From: Escherichia boydii
Lineage (GTDB): Bacteria; Pseudomonadota; Gammaproteobacteria; Enterobacterales; Enterobacteriaceae
Length of the DNA: 64,000 bases
Reading direction: 5' to 3'
Assembly: GCA_041890495.1 (NCBI GenBank)
Contig: CP169086.1
Coordinates: 806,001-870,000 of the forward strand
The position numbers and the translations under genes were made by a program. Numbering within the stretch: position 1 is the stretch's first letter; each line of letters starts with the position of its first letter. This document shows positions 45,245 through 54,184 of the stretch, piece after piece. The notes under the pieces were generated by a model. The model did no database searches. It worked only from the letters and a program-made list of their open reading frames with translations, and was not told the origin of the DNA.

Positions 45245-46927
45245 TTGAAGAAGGTTTGGCTTAACCGTTATCCCGCGGACGTTCCGACGGAGATCAACCC
45301 TGACCGTTATCAATCTCTGGTAGATATGTTTGAGCAGTCGGTCGCGCGCTACGCCGATCAACCTGCGTTTGTGAATATGGGGGAGGTAATGACCTTCCGC
45401 AAGCTGGAAGAACGCAGTCGCGCGTTTGCCGCTTATTTGCAACAAGGGTTGGGGCTGAAGAAAGGCGATCGCGTTGCGTTGATGATGCCTAATTTATTGC
45501 AATATCCGGTGGCGCTGTTTGGCATTTTGCGTGCCGGGATGATCGTCGTAAACGTTAACCCGTTGTATACCCCGCGTGAGCTTGAGCATCAGCTTAACGA
45601 TAGCGGCGCATCGGCGATTGTTATCGTGTCTAACTTTGCTCACACACTGGAAAAAGTGGTTGATAAAACCGCCGTTCAGCACGTAATTCTGACCCGTATG
45701 GGCGATCAGCTATCTACGGCAAAAGGCACGGTAGTCAATTTCGTTGTTAAATACATCAAGCGTTTGGTGCCGAAATACCATCTGCCAGATGCCATTTCAT
45801 TTCGTAGCGCACTGCATAACGGCTACCGGATGCAGTACGTCAAACCCGAACTGGTGCCGGAAGATTTAGCTTTTCTGCAATACACCGGCGGCACCACTGG
45901 TGTGGCGAAAGGCGCGATGCTGACTCACCGCAATATGCTGGCGAACCTGGAACAGGTTAACGCGACCTATGGTCCGCTGTTGCATCCGGGCAAAGAGCTG
46001 GTGGTGACGGCGCTGCCGCTGTATCACATTTTTGCCCTGACCATTAACTGCCTGCTGTTTATCGAACTGGGTGGGCAGAACCTGCTTATCACTAACCCGC
46101 GCGATATTCCAGGGTTGGTAAAAGAGTTAGCGAAATATCCGTTTACCGCTATCACGGGCGTTAACACCTTGTTCAATGCGTTGCTGAACAATAAAGAGTT
46201 CCAGCAGCTGGATTTCTCCAGTCTGCATCTTTCCGCAGGCGGTGGGATGCCAGTGCAGCAAGTGGTGGCAGAGCGTTGGGTGAAACTGACCGGACAGTAT
46301 CTGCTGGAAGGCTATGGCCTTACCGAGTGTGCGCCGCTGGTCAGCGTTAACCCATATGATATTGATTATCATAGTGGTAGCATCGGTTTGCCGGTGCCGT
46401 CGACGGAAGCCAAACTGGTGGATGATGATAATGAAGTACCACCAGGTCAACCGGGTGAGCTTTGTGTCAAAGGACCGCAGGTGATGCTGGGTTACTGGCA
46501 GCGTCCCGATGCTACCGATGAAATCATCAAAAATGGCTGGTTACACACCGGCGACATCGCGGTAATGGATGAAGAAGGATTCCTGCGCATTGTCGATCGT
46601 AAAAAAGACATGATTCTGGTTTCCGGTTTTAACGTCTATCCCAACGAGATTGAAGATGTCGTCATGCAGCATCCTGGCGTACAGGAAGTCGCGGCTGTTG
46701 GCGTACCTTCCGGCTCCAGTGGTGAAGCGGTGAAAATCTTCGTAGTGAAAAAAGATCCATCGCTTACCGAAGAGTCACTGGTGACTTTTTGCCGCCGTCA
46801 GCTCACGGGATACAAAGTACCGAAGCTGGTGGAGTTTCGTGATGAGTTACCGAAATCTAACGTCGGAAAAATTTTGCGACGAGAATTACGTGACGAAGCG
46901 CGCGGCAAAGTGGACAATAAAGCCTGA
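45245..46927 (+). CDS. fadD: Long-chain fatty acid-CoA ligase FadD (one codon shorter than usual)
   Basis: 560 residues from the TTG at 45245, which follows GAGGTGAAGAA and matches the rare start used in E. coli; that protein has 561. AMP-binding motif YTGGTTGVAKGAML near 213-226, FadD motif NGWLHTGDIAVMDEEGFL and C-terminal KSNVGKILRR. Activates exogenous fatty acids coupled to FadL import. The missing residue is a Gly in LVDDDNEVPPG (E. coli LVDDDGNEVPPG), at about 46429, in a loop; activity may be unaffected. Otherwise identical to K-12. Confidence 0.96.
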   Translation: MKKVWLNRYPADVPTEINPDRYQSLVDMFEQSVARYADQPAFVNMGEVMTFRKLEERSRAFAAYLQQGLGLKKGDRVALMMPNLLQYPVALFGILRAGMIVVNVNPLYTPRELEHQLNDSGASAIVIVSNFAHTLEKVVDKTAVQHVILTRMGDQLSTAKGTVVNFVVKYIKRLVPKYHLPDAISFRSALHNGYRMQYVKPELVPEDLAFLQYTGGTTGVAKGAMLTHRNMLANLEQVNATYGPLLHPGKELVVTALPLYHIFALTINCLLFIELGGQNLLITNPRDIPGLVKELAKYPFTAITGVNTLFNALLNNKEFQQLDFSSLHLSAGGGMPVQQVVAERWVKLTGQYLLEGYGLTECAPLVSVNPYDIDYHSGSIGLPVPSTEAKLVDDDNEVPPGQPGELCVKGPQVMLGYWQRPDATDEIIKNGWLHTGDIAVMDEEGFLRIVDRKKDMILVSGFNVYPNEIEDVVMQHPGVQEVAAVGVPSGSSGEAVKIFVVKKDPSLTEESLVTFCRRQLTGYKVPKLVEFRDELPKSNVGKILRRELRDEARGKVDNKA

Positions 46928-46946
46928 GCGTTAAGTCAGTCGTCAG

Positions 46947-46972
46947 ACGCCGGTTAATCCGGCGTTTTTTTT
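46947..46972 (+). terminator. fadD terminator with the T8 tract that precedes rnd
   Basis: Stem ACGCCGG / CCGGCGT with a TTAAT loop followed by eight T. In E. coli a U8 run upstream of the rnd UUG start is needed for efficient rnd translation; the same T8 lies 24 bp before the TTG here. Confidence 0.8.
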
Positions 46973-46996
46973 GACGCCCACTAAAGAGAAAACAAT

Positions 46997-48125
46997 TTGA
47001 ATTACCAAATGATTACCACGGACGATGCGCTGGCTTCTTTGTGTGAAGCCGTCCGTGCCTTTCCGGCGATAGCCCTGGATACTGAATTTGTTCGTACGCG
47101 CACTTATTACCCGCAGCTGGGGTTGATTCAACTTTTCGATGGCGAGCATCTGGCGCTAATCGATCCACTCGGGATCACCGACTGGTCACCGCTGAAAGCG
47201 ATCCTGCGCGATCCGTCCATCACAAAATTTCTCCATGCAGGCAGTGAAGATCTGGAAGTGTTTCCTGAACACCTTTGGCATCATGCCCCAGCCGCTTATT
47301 GACACGCAGATCCTCGCGGCATTCAGCAATCGTCCGCTCTCATGGGGCTTTGCTGCCATGGTAGAGGAGTATACGGGCCTGACGCTGGATAAAAGCGAAT
47401 CCCGTACCGACTGGCTGGCGCGTCCGCTTACCGAGCGTCAGCTGGAGTATGCGGCGGCTGACGTGTTTTACCTGCTGCCGATTGCAGGACAGTTGATGAA
47501 AGAGGCGGAAGCCTCCGGCTGGCTGTCTGCGGCGCTTGACGAGTGTCGTATGACCCAGCAGCGTCGCCAGGAAGTGGTCGACCCGAAAGAGGCCTGGCGC
47601 GATATCAGCAACGCCTGGCAGCTGCGCACGCGTCAGCTGGCATGCCTGCAATTGCTGGCAGACTGGCGTTTGCGTAAAGCGCGCGAGCGCGATCTGGCCG
47701 TTAACTTTGTCGTTCGCGAAGAGCATCTCTGGGCGGTGGCACGCTATATGCCGGGCAGCCTCGGCGAACTGGACAGCATTGGCCTTTCGGGCAGTGAGAT
47801 CCGCTTCCACGGCAAAACCCTGCTGGCGCTGGTCGCAAAAGCGCAGGAGCTGCCGGAAGATGCGCTGCCGGAACCGCTGCTGAACCTGATGGATATGCCG
47901 GGCTATCGCAAAGCGTTTAAAGATATCAAAGCGCTGGTGCAGGCAGTAGCAACGGAAAGCAAGCTGAGCGCGGAACTGCTCGCCTCACGCCGTCAGATTA
48001 ATCAACTGCTGAACTGGCACTGGAAGCTGAAGCCGCAGAATGGCGTACCGGAAATGATGGCGGGATGGCGCGGGGAATTGATGGCCGATCGCCTGAATAC
48101 GCTGCTGGAAGCATACCCACGCTAA
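46997..48125 (+). pseudogene. rnd: rnd, ribonuclease D, broken by a 1-base insertion
   Basis: RNase D is a DEDD 3'-5' exonuclease for tRNA ends, normally 375 residues. The start is TTG (as in E. coli). The first frame matches K-12 exactly through LHAGSEDLEVF, then runs out of frame and stops at 47302. The second frame continues from about 47264 with the diverged type B sequence (LNTFGIMPQPLIDTQILAAF..) to 48125. Length is 1129 bp against 1128 expected. The extra base is in GTGTTTCCTG at 47261-47265, exactly where sequence type switches. HRDC domain follows from ~residue 210. Confidence 0.9.
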
Positions 48126-48131
48126 AAAATT

Positions 48132-48196
48132 GTAGCCCCGGTAAGCGCAGCGCCACCGGGGAAATTGCCGGGCGGCGCGACGCTTGCCCGGCCTAC
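48132..48196. repeat. REP/BIME-type palindromic element between rnd and minE
   Basis: Two REP-like palindromes, GTAGCCCCGGTAAGCGCAGC.. and ..GACGCTTGCCCGGCCTAC, in tail-to-tail arrangement. Typical of intergenic enterobacterial REP units, between convergent genes. Confidence 0.8.
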
Positions 48197-48211
48197 AAAA
48201 TCACAAACGGA

Positions 48212-48478
48212 TTAACGCGACTCTTCTGCTTCCGGTAAGGTCACGTTCAGCTCAAGAATAGAAATATCGCCATCTTTTTGCTCAAGCTGTACGGTTACCA
48301 TCTCAGGATCAATTTGTACGTATTTACAAATGACCTCAAGAATATCTTTACGCAACTGCGGCAGATAATGCGGTTCTGCATCGCTGCGACGGCGTTCAGC
48401 AACAATAATCTGCAGCCGTTCTTTTGCAATGTTGGCTGTGTTTTTCTTCCGCGAGAGAAAGAAATCGAGTAATGCCAT
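48212..48478 (-). CDS. minE: Cell-division topological specificity factor MinE
   Basis: 88 residues. N-terminal membrane-targeting and MinD-contact helix (MALLDFFLSRKKNTANIAKER), C-terminal topological domain (DILEVICKYVQIDPEMV). Only the last residues (EESR) differ from K-12 (EELK). Drives MinD oscillation. It is 3 bp downstream of minD. Confidence 0.97.
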   Translation of the reverse strand: MALLDFFLSRKKNTANIAKERLQIIVAERRRSDAEPHYLPQLRKDILEVICKYVQIDPEMVTVQLEQKDGDISILELNVTLPEAEESR

Positions 48479-48481
48479 AAC

Positions 48482-49294
48482 TTATCCTCCGAACAAGCGT
48501 TTGAGGAAGCCTTTCTTCTCTTCTTCAATGAAGCGGAAAGGACGTTCTTCTCCCAACAGACGTTCTACGGTATCTGCGTAGGCTTTACCCGCATCGGCGT
48601 TAATGTCGAGAATGACCGGTTCACCCTGGTTAGAGGCGCGCAATACTGATTGATCCTCTGGGATCACGCCGACGAGTTTGATGCGCAGGATCTCCAGCAC
48701 ATCTTCCATGCTCAGCATGTCACCTCTGCTTACGCGGCCTGGGTTATAGCGCGTTAACAGCAGGTGCTCTTTAATAGGCTCTTCGCCATTTTCTGCGCGG
48801 CGTGATTTCGACGCCAGAATGCCTAGAATACGGTCAGAGTCGCGTACTGAGGAGACTTCCGGGTTGGTGGTAATAATGGCTTCGTCTGCAAAATAGAGTG
48901 CCATTAACGCACCGGTTTCAATCCCTGCCGGGGAGTCACAAACGATAAATTCAAAATCCATCGCTTTCAGATCATCAAGAACTTTGGCGACCCCTTCACG
49001 GGTGAGGGCATCTTTATCGCGTGTTTGCGATGCCGGAAGAATATAGAGATTTTCAGTACGCTTATCTTTAATTAACGCCTGATTTAGCGTTGCATCGCCC
49101 TGAATGACGTTGACGAAATCGTAAACGACCCGGCGTTCACAACCCATAATCAGGTCGAGATTACGCAGGCCGATATCAAAATCTATCACGACAGTTTTCT
49201 TTCCCTTCTGGGCCAAACCAGTGGCGATGGCCGCGCTGGAGGTTGTCTTACCAACACCCCCTTTGCCCGAAGTAACAACAATAATGCGTGCCAT
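48482..49294 (-). CDS. minD: Septum-site-determining ATPase MinD
   Basis: 270 residues, deviant Walker A KGGVGKT with signature Lys11 and Lys16, and the C-terminal amphipathic membrane helix KKGFLKRLFGG. Recruits MinC to membrane and is displaced by MinE. E. coli-identical as far as I can judge. Confidence 0.98.
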   Translation of the reverse strand: MARIIVVTSGKGGVGKTTSSAAIATGLAQKGKKTVVIDFDIGLRNLDLIMGCERRVVYDFVNVIQGDATLNQALIKDKRTENLYILPASQTRDKDALTREGVAKVLDDLKAMDFEFIVCDSPAGIETGALMALYFADEAIITTNPEVSSVRDSDRILGILASKSRRAENGEEPIKEHLLLTRYNPGRVSRGDMLSMEDVLEILRIKLVGVIPEDQSVLRASNQGEPVILDINADAGKAYADTVERLLGEERPFRFIEEEKKGFLKRLFGG

Positions 49295-49317
49295 AGAAAT
49301 TCCTTGTTAAAAAGGGA

Positions 49318-50013
49318 TCAATTTAACGGTTGAACGGTCAAAGCGTTTTCGACTAACTGCAGTCGCGCCGCTTTGCCATAAAATTCTGCTGGGATTTGAT
49401 CACTCAGCCAGTATTCACCTGCGATGGACACCAGTTCCGCCATCAGGTTCGTACAAAATATTTGCGTTTCCCGGTCACCACTTGCCCCTGCCAGCGCACG
49501 ACCGCGCATCATGCCATAGACATGAATGTTCCCATCGGCAATCAATTCGGCCCCAGCGCTAACGTGGCTTGTAACAATCAGATCACATTGTGGAGCATAA
49601 ATACGCTGACCGGAACGCACCGGGGTATCTATTAAACGCGTTTTTGTGACCGGCGTTGTATTTTGCGCTGGAGCCTGCGGTGCGGGAGCTGGACGTGGCG
49701 CTTTTTCCTTTCCTTCCGTCAGGATAGGCAGCCCCATTTTTTCAATTTCGGCTTTAAGTTGCGCATCTTTGCAGCCACTTACGCCAATAACCCGCAAACC
49801 GGTTGCCGAAACCGCCTTATGCATCGCTGACCAGTTTACCGGGTCTTCCAGTGCACTGACGTTGAGTACAACGGGGGCATGTTTTAAAAATGCGGGGGCC
49901 TGAGCGATTTTGTCTTCCAGCGCCTGATGGATAACCTTAGGTTCTGCCTCATGCAGATGAACCACAGATAAAGTGAAGCTACTGCCTTTAAGCTCGATTG
50001 GCGTGTTTGACAT
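49318..50013 (-). CDS. minC: Septum-site inhibitor MinC
   Basis: 231 residues from the ATG at 50013; upstream in-frame extension of five codons is not conserved. N-terminal FtsZ-inhibitory domain, Pro/Ala linker (APRPAPAPQAPAQ) and C-terminal beta-helix that binds MinD (RSGQRIYAPQCDLIV). minCDE operon order as usual. Nearly identical to K-12. Confidence 0.97.
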   Translation of the reverse strand: MSNTPIELKGSSFTLSVVHLHEAEPKVIHQALEDKIAQAPAFLKHAPVVLNVSALEDPVNWSAMHKAVSATGLRVIGVSGCKDAQLKAEIEKMGLPILTEGKEKAPRPAPAPQAPAQNTTPVTKTRLIDTPVRSGQRIYAPQCDLIVTSHVSAGAELIADGNIHVYGMMRGRALAGASGDRETQIFCTNLMAELVSIAGEYWLSDQIPAEFYGKAARLQLVENALTVQPLN

Positions 50014-50138
50014 CCTGGCCTTACTCAATTAGCTATTAATCATCGCCAGCGCGCGATGATGTTCCGAAGACTATAAGGCATGTTATAGTCTGGATTATAT
50101 TGAGGCAAGTCACCCTCCCATTTATTCAGAGTAAAAAC

Positions 50139-50414
50139 ATGTTTTGTGTGATCTACAGAAGTACAAGCCGTGACCAGACCTATCTTTATGTCGAAAAGAA
50201 AGACGATTTTTCACGCGTGCCTGAAGAATTAATGAAGAACTTTGGCCGACCACAGCTGGCGATGCTGCTGCCGCTTGATGGTCGTAAGAAACTGATTAAT
50301 GCCGATCTGGATAAAGTGAAAACGGCCTTAGCCGAGCAAGGCTATTATTTACAGCTTCCACCGCCACCCGAGAATTTATTAAAACAGCATCTTGAGGCGA
50401 ACGGTAAAAAATAG
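50139..50414 (+). CDS. ycgL: YcgL domain protein
   Basis: 91 residues from ATG 50139 (MFCVIYRST), the conserved beginning of the YcgL domain; an in-frame TTG start 39 bases upstream is possible. Compact alpha/beta domain with LPPPPENLLKQHL near the end. Function not known in detail. Divergent from minC, type B sequence. Confidence 0.88.
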   Translation: MFCVIYRSTSRDQTYLYVEKKDDFSRVPEELMKNFGRPQLAMLLPLDGRKKLINADLDKVKTALAEQGYYLQLPPPPENLLKQHLEANGKK

Positions 50415-50461
50415 TCTCAACTGTTTTTGGGCACAACACATCAACCGTTTAGGGGTCGACC

Positions 50462-51121
50462 ATGTATCAACATCATAACTGGCAAGGTGCATTACTGGAT
50501 TATCCCGTCAGCAAAGTGGTTTGCGTGGGCAGCAACTATGCAAAACATATCCAGGAGATGGGCAGCGCGACGCCAGAAGAGCCGGTCCTGTTTATCAAGC
50601 CTGAAACGGCGCTTTGCGATATCCGCCAGCCGCTGGCGCTGCCGCAGGGGCTGGGCTCTGTGCATCACGAAGTTGAACTCGCCGTGCTGATCGGCGCGAC
50701 GCTGCGCCAGGCTTCCGAAGAGCATGTTCAGAAAGCGATTGCCGGATACGGCGTGGCGCTGGATCTGACGCTGCGTGACGTGCAGGGCAAAATGAAGAAA
50801 GCAGGGCAGCCGTGGGAAAAAGCCAAAGGGTTTGATAATTCCTGCCCGATCTCGGCGTTTGTGCCGGTGAGCGAATTTACCGGCGACCCGCAGGACACCC
50901 CGCTTAGCCTGAAGGTTAACGGTGAAATCCGCCAGCAGGGCACCACCGCAGACATGATCCACAAAATTGTGCCGCTGATCGCCTACATGAGCCGCTTCTT
51001 TACCCTGAAGCCGGGTGATGTGATCCTGACCGGCACGCCGGAAGGCGTTGGTCCGCTCGCGAGCGGTGATGAACTGGAGGTCGGTTTTAACGGCCTGTCG
51101 CTGAAAACCCGCGTGCTGTAA
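50462..51121 (+). CDS. ycgM: YcgM, fumarylacetoacetate hydrolase-family protein
   Basis: 219 residues of the FAH fold. Visible: VVCVGSNYAKHIQEMG, PVLFIKPETAL, metal-binding HHEVELAVLIG (Glu residues and His), LTGTPEGVGPLASGDELE. Related enzymes are oxaloacetate decarboxylases/acylpyruvases (FAHD1-like). 47 bp after ycgL, in the same direction. Confidence 0.92.
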   Translation: MYQHHNWQGALLDYPVSKVVCVGSNYAKHIQEMGSATPEEPVLFIKPETALCDIRQPLALPQGLGSVHHEVELAVLIGATLRQASEEHVQKAIAGYGVALDLTLRDVQGKMKKAGQPWEKAKGFDNSCPISAFVPVSEFTGDPQDTPLSLKVNGEIRQQGTTADMIHKIVPLIAYMSRFFTLKPGDVILTGTPEGVGPLASGDELEVGFNGLSLKTRVL

Positions 51122-51214
51122 CCTCCTCTTGCCGCCTGAAAAGGGCGGCAAAACTTGCAACGACGTGCCAGACTCGTTATAAGGTGCGCTTTCTTTTGAC
51201 GTGTGGACATCCTG

Positions 51215-51655
51215 ATGAACAACATCCCTTTCTGGCAAAGCAAAACTCTCGACGACATGACTGACGCGGAATGGGAATCCTTGTGCGACGGCTGCGGCCA
51301 GTGCTGTCTGCATAAGCTGATGGATGAAGACACGGACGAAATCTACTTCACCAACGTTGCCTGCAAGCAGTTAAACATTAAAACCTGCCAGTGCCGTAAC
51401 TATGAACGCCGGTTTGAATTTGAGCCGGACTGCATCAAGTTAACCCGGGATAATCTGCCGACGTTTGAATGGCTACCTCATACCTGCGCGTATCGCCTGC
51501 TGGCGGAAGGAAAAGATCTGCCGGCCTGGCATCCCCTGTTAACCGGTTCAAAAGCGGCGATGCACGGTGAACGCATTTCTGTGCGCCACATTGCGGTGAA
51601 AGAGTCCGAGGTGCGTGACTGGGAAGATCACATCATGAACCACCCGACCCGTTGA
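51215..51655 (+). CDS. ycgN: YcgN, UPF0260 zinc/iron-cluster-type protein
   Basis: About 146 residues from ATG 51215; GTG at 51203 would add four. Cys-rich: CDGCGQCC, CKQL, CQCRNYE, DCIK, TCAY, the YkgJ-like pattern suggesting metal or Fe-S binding. Function unknown. Followed by a strong terminator. Confidence 0.88.
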   Translation: MNNIPFWQSKTLDDMTDAEWESLCDGCGQCCLHKLMDEDTDEIYFTNVACKQLNIKTCQCRNYERRFEFEPDCIKLTRDNLPTFEWLPHTCAYRLLAEGKDLPAWHPLLTGSKAAMHGERISVRHIAVKESEVRDWEDHIMNHPTR

Positions 51656-51662
51656 GATTAAA

Positions 51663-51685
51663 AAACCCGCCGAGGCGGGTTTTTT
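51663..51685 (+). terminator. ycgN terminator
   Basis: Stem AAACCCGCC / GGCGGGTTT with a very short GA loop and following T tract, 8 bp after the ycgN stop. Confidence 0.8.
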
Positions 51686-51700
51686 ATTGTGCGCTGTTGT

Positions 51701-51768
51701 GTCGGGTGGCGCTGCGCTTACCCGACCTACAAAACCGTAGGCCCGCGCAAGCGAAGCGCCGCCGGGCA
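51701..51768. repeat. REP/BIME-type element between ycgN and dsbB
   Basis: Two REP-like palindromes, GTCGGGTGGCGCTGCGCTTA.. ending ACCTAC and GTAGGCCCGCGCAAGCGAAG.. ending GCCGGGC, placed between convergent genes. Confidence 0.8.
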
Positions 51769-51770
51769 AA

Positions 51771-52301
51771 TTAGCGCCCAAAAAGATCGCGTTTCTTCGG
51801 TTTGAACGGCTGAGCGATCAGCACCAGCAGCGCCACGACGAAGTAGGCGGCAAAAATGCCCACCAGCCACTGCGGCATCTCGAGGGTCAGGAACTCCCAC
51901 TGACGAACGGAGCAGTCACCGGATGCAACAAACACCTGCGGCAGCCATTTATCCAGCGGCAGCCAGCTCGGGAAGCGGGCGGCAAAATCACAGGTCATAA
52001 ACGGTGACGGATGCAGCTGCATCATGGTGTGCTGCCAGGAGAGTTCAATGCCTTTCCAGGCGCTGTACAGCCAGATGGCGATAGCGGCATAGCGAAGCGG
52101 GGATTTCGGCGCAATCGCGCCCACCAGGCCCGCACCCATAATGCCGAACAGCGCGCAGCGTTCGTAAATACAAAGCACGCAAGGTTTGAGTCCCATTACG
52201 TGCTGGAACCATAGCGCCACCATTTCCAGCGCAAAGGCGGTCAGGGCCATTAACAACCACGCTCCGCGACCGCGGGAGCACTGGTTTAAAAATCTCAACA
52301 T
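51771..52301 (-). CDS. dsbB: Disulfide-bond formation protein DsbB
   Basis: 176 residues from ATG 52301 (AGGGA eight bases upstream). Four transmembrane helices; the two redox pairs are intact: Cys41-Cys44 (CVLC) and Cys104/Cys130. Reoxidises DsbA using quinone. Next to nhaB upstream on the same strand, as in relatives. Confidence 0.96.
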   Translation of the reverse strand: MLRFLNQCSRGRGAWLLMALTAFALEMVALWFQHVMGLKPCVLCIYERCALFGIMGAGLVGAIAPKSPLRYAAIAIWLYSAWKGIELSWQHTMMQLHPSPFMTCDFAARFPSWLPLDKWLPQVFVASGDCSVRQWEFLTLEMPQWLVGIFAAYFVVALLVLIAQPFKPKKRDLFGR

Positions 52302-52444
52302 AATCATTTCCCTGGAACATGCTTAGAAATCGCAGTGTAAACGAATTCGTTTTTCGCGCCACCTGTACCAGGCGAAATAAAACGTAATTGGATGTTTATC
52401 GTGCGAAAAGGCAAACGGGCAGCGAACTGCCCGAGTTGCAGTAT

Positions 52445-53992
52445 TTACTGCGCCGCAAGTATACCCGCTTGTATCAACCATTGCGTACAGGGAATGAGGG
52501 TAATTTTGACGCAAAGCAATCCCACGATCGTGAGCACCAGCGTGTAGGGCAGCGCCATCCACACCATCCGGCCATAGGAAAGACGTATGAGGGGCGCGAG
52601 AGCGGAGGTCAGCAGGAACAGGAAGGCGGCCTGGCCGTTTGGCGTCGCCACCGACGGCAGGTTGGTGCCGGTGTTGATCGCCACGGCCAGCAGCTCGAAC
52701 TGTCCGGCGCTGATAATGCCTTGCTCCATGGCCGCTTTGGCCTCGTTGATGTAGACCGTCCCGACAAAAACGTTATCTGAGATCGACGAGAGCAGGCCGT
52801 TAAACAGGTAAAACAGCGACAGCTGAGCATCCGGCGATGCCTGTAATACAAAGGCAATGATCGGCGCGAACAGGTGCTGGTCGATAATCACCGCCACGAC
52901 CGCGAAGAAGACCGCCAGCAGGGCGGTAAACGGCAGGGATTCGGTAAACGCTTTGCCGATGGCATGTTCGTCCGTTACGCCGGTAAAAGTGGTGGCGAGA
53001 ATAATAACCGACAGGCCAATCAGCCCCACTTCGGCAAGATGCAACGCCAGCGCTGCAATCAGCCAGATGCCGATGATCCCCTGAGCAATCAGACGCAGCG
53101 TCACCTGGCGCGTCCGCTGGCGTCGGCTCTGCAGATCGAATTTATGCAGCTCCTGACGCACCGGCTCCGGAAGCTGCGCCCCATAGCCGAAAAGGCGAAA
53201 CTTCTCCACCAGAAGACAGGTCGCCAGCCCGCAGATCAGCACCGGTACGCTCACCGGCGCCATTCTCAGGAAGAAATCACCGAAGTGCCAGCCCGCCGCT
53301 TTGGCAATGATCAGGTTTTGCGGCTCGCCCACCATGGTCATCACGCCGCCCAGCGCGGTACCGACGCCAGCATGCATCATCAGGCTGCGCAGGAAGGCGC
53401 GAAACTGTTCCAGTACCTCACGGTTATGTGCTTCGACGTGGCTGTCATCCTGCAAATCGTCACCCGGGCGAGAAGAGGCCACGCGGTGATAAATACCGTA
53501 AAACCCAACCGCTACGCTTATCACCACCGCGACGACCGTCAGCGCGTCCAGGAAGGCCGACAGGAAGGCGGCCGCCAGGCAAAACGCCAGCGAGAGGAGC
53601 ATTTTCGACGGAATGCTGAGCAGCAGACGCGTGAAGATAAACAGCAGCAGCTGTTTCATAAAGTAGATGCCCGCCACCATAAACATCAGCAGCAGTAGCA
53701 CTTCGAGATTTGACGCCAGCTCGGCTTTGACATGCTCGGCGCTGGTCATGCCGATGACGACGGCCTCAAACGCCAGTAATCCGCCCGGCAGCAGGGGATA
53801 ACACTTCAGCGCCATCGCCAGGGTAAAGATAAACTCCGCCACCAGCAGCCACCCGGCAATGAACGGGTTTAGGCTAAAGAGGAGGGGGTTAACGACCAGG
53901 AACACCAGAAGTATAAGTTTGTACCAGTCCGGAGACTGGCCTAAAAAGTTGCGCCACAGTGCGCGCCCAAAAGAAATTTCCACGACAGACAT
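52445..53992 (-). CDS. nhaB: Na+/H+ antiporter NhaB
   Basis: 515 residues (E. coli 513), ~12 transmembrane helices. Ion-path signatures SAFLDALTVVAVVIS and SSISDNVFVGTVYINEAKA with acidic residues in membrane. The ATG at 53992 adds MSV before the E. coli-like EISFGRALWRNFLG; a GTG at 53983 is the alternative. Divergent from fadR. Diverged type B sequence. Confidence 0.95.
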   Translation of the reverse strand: MSVVEISFGRALWRNFLGQSPDWYKLILLVFLVVNPLLFSLNPFIAGWLLVAEFIFTLAMALKCYPLLPGGLLAFEAVVIGMTSAEHVKAELASNLEVLLLLMFMVAGIYFMKQLLLFIFTRLLLSIPSKMLLSLAFCLAAAFLSAFLDALTVVAVVISVAVGFYGIYHRVASSRPGDDLQDDSHVEAHNREVLEQFRAFLRSLMMHAGVGTALGGVMTMVGEPQNLIIAKAAGWHFGDFFLRMAPVSVPVLICGLATCLLVEKFRLFGYGAQLPEPVRQELHKFDLQSRRQRTRQVTLRLIAQGIIGIWLIAALALHLAEVGLIGLSVIILATTFTGVTDEHAIGKAFTESLPFTALLAVFFAVVAVIIDQHLFAPIIAFVLQASPDAQLSLFYLFNGLLSSISDNVFVGTVYINEAKAAMEQGIISAGQFELLAVAINTGTNLPSVATPNGQAAFLFLLTSALAPLIRLSYGRMVWMALPYTLVLTIVGLLCVKITLIPCTQWLIQAGILAAQ

Positions 53993-54135
53993 CCATCCCC
54001 GTCAAGTAAGACAAAACATCAGTATACGCAAAAATCGCGGCCTGGAGGCTGATAAGGCTGCATTGTAAATTTCACAAAAATGAAACGGCGATCCCTCTTT
54101 TCTCTCTTTGCCGTGCTACCTGCCACTGGCTGCCT

Positions 54136-54149
54136 CTGGTATGATGAGT
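54136..54149 (+). promoter_or_regulatory. fadR promoter element resembling a FadR operator
   Basis: CTGGTATGATGAGT is identical over 14 bases to the core of the fadD FadR site at 45158-45171, 36 bp before the fadR start. TATGAT within it can also be read as the -10 box. Could allow autoregulation; not proven. Confidence 0.5.
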
Positions 54150-54184
54150 CCAACTTTGTTTTGCTGTGTTATGGAAATCTCACT

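Noticed and set aside
50492..51313. 273-codon open frame on the minus strand
   Set aside because: Shadow of ycgM and ycgN, which have intact domains on the + strand.
52874..53698. Long open frame (274 codons) on the + strand
   Set aside because: It lies wholly antisense to nhaB, a clear family member; composition is that of a reverse-strand shadow with no ribosome site or recognisable domain.
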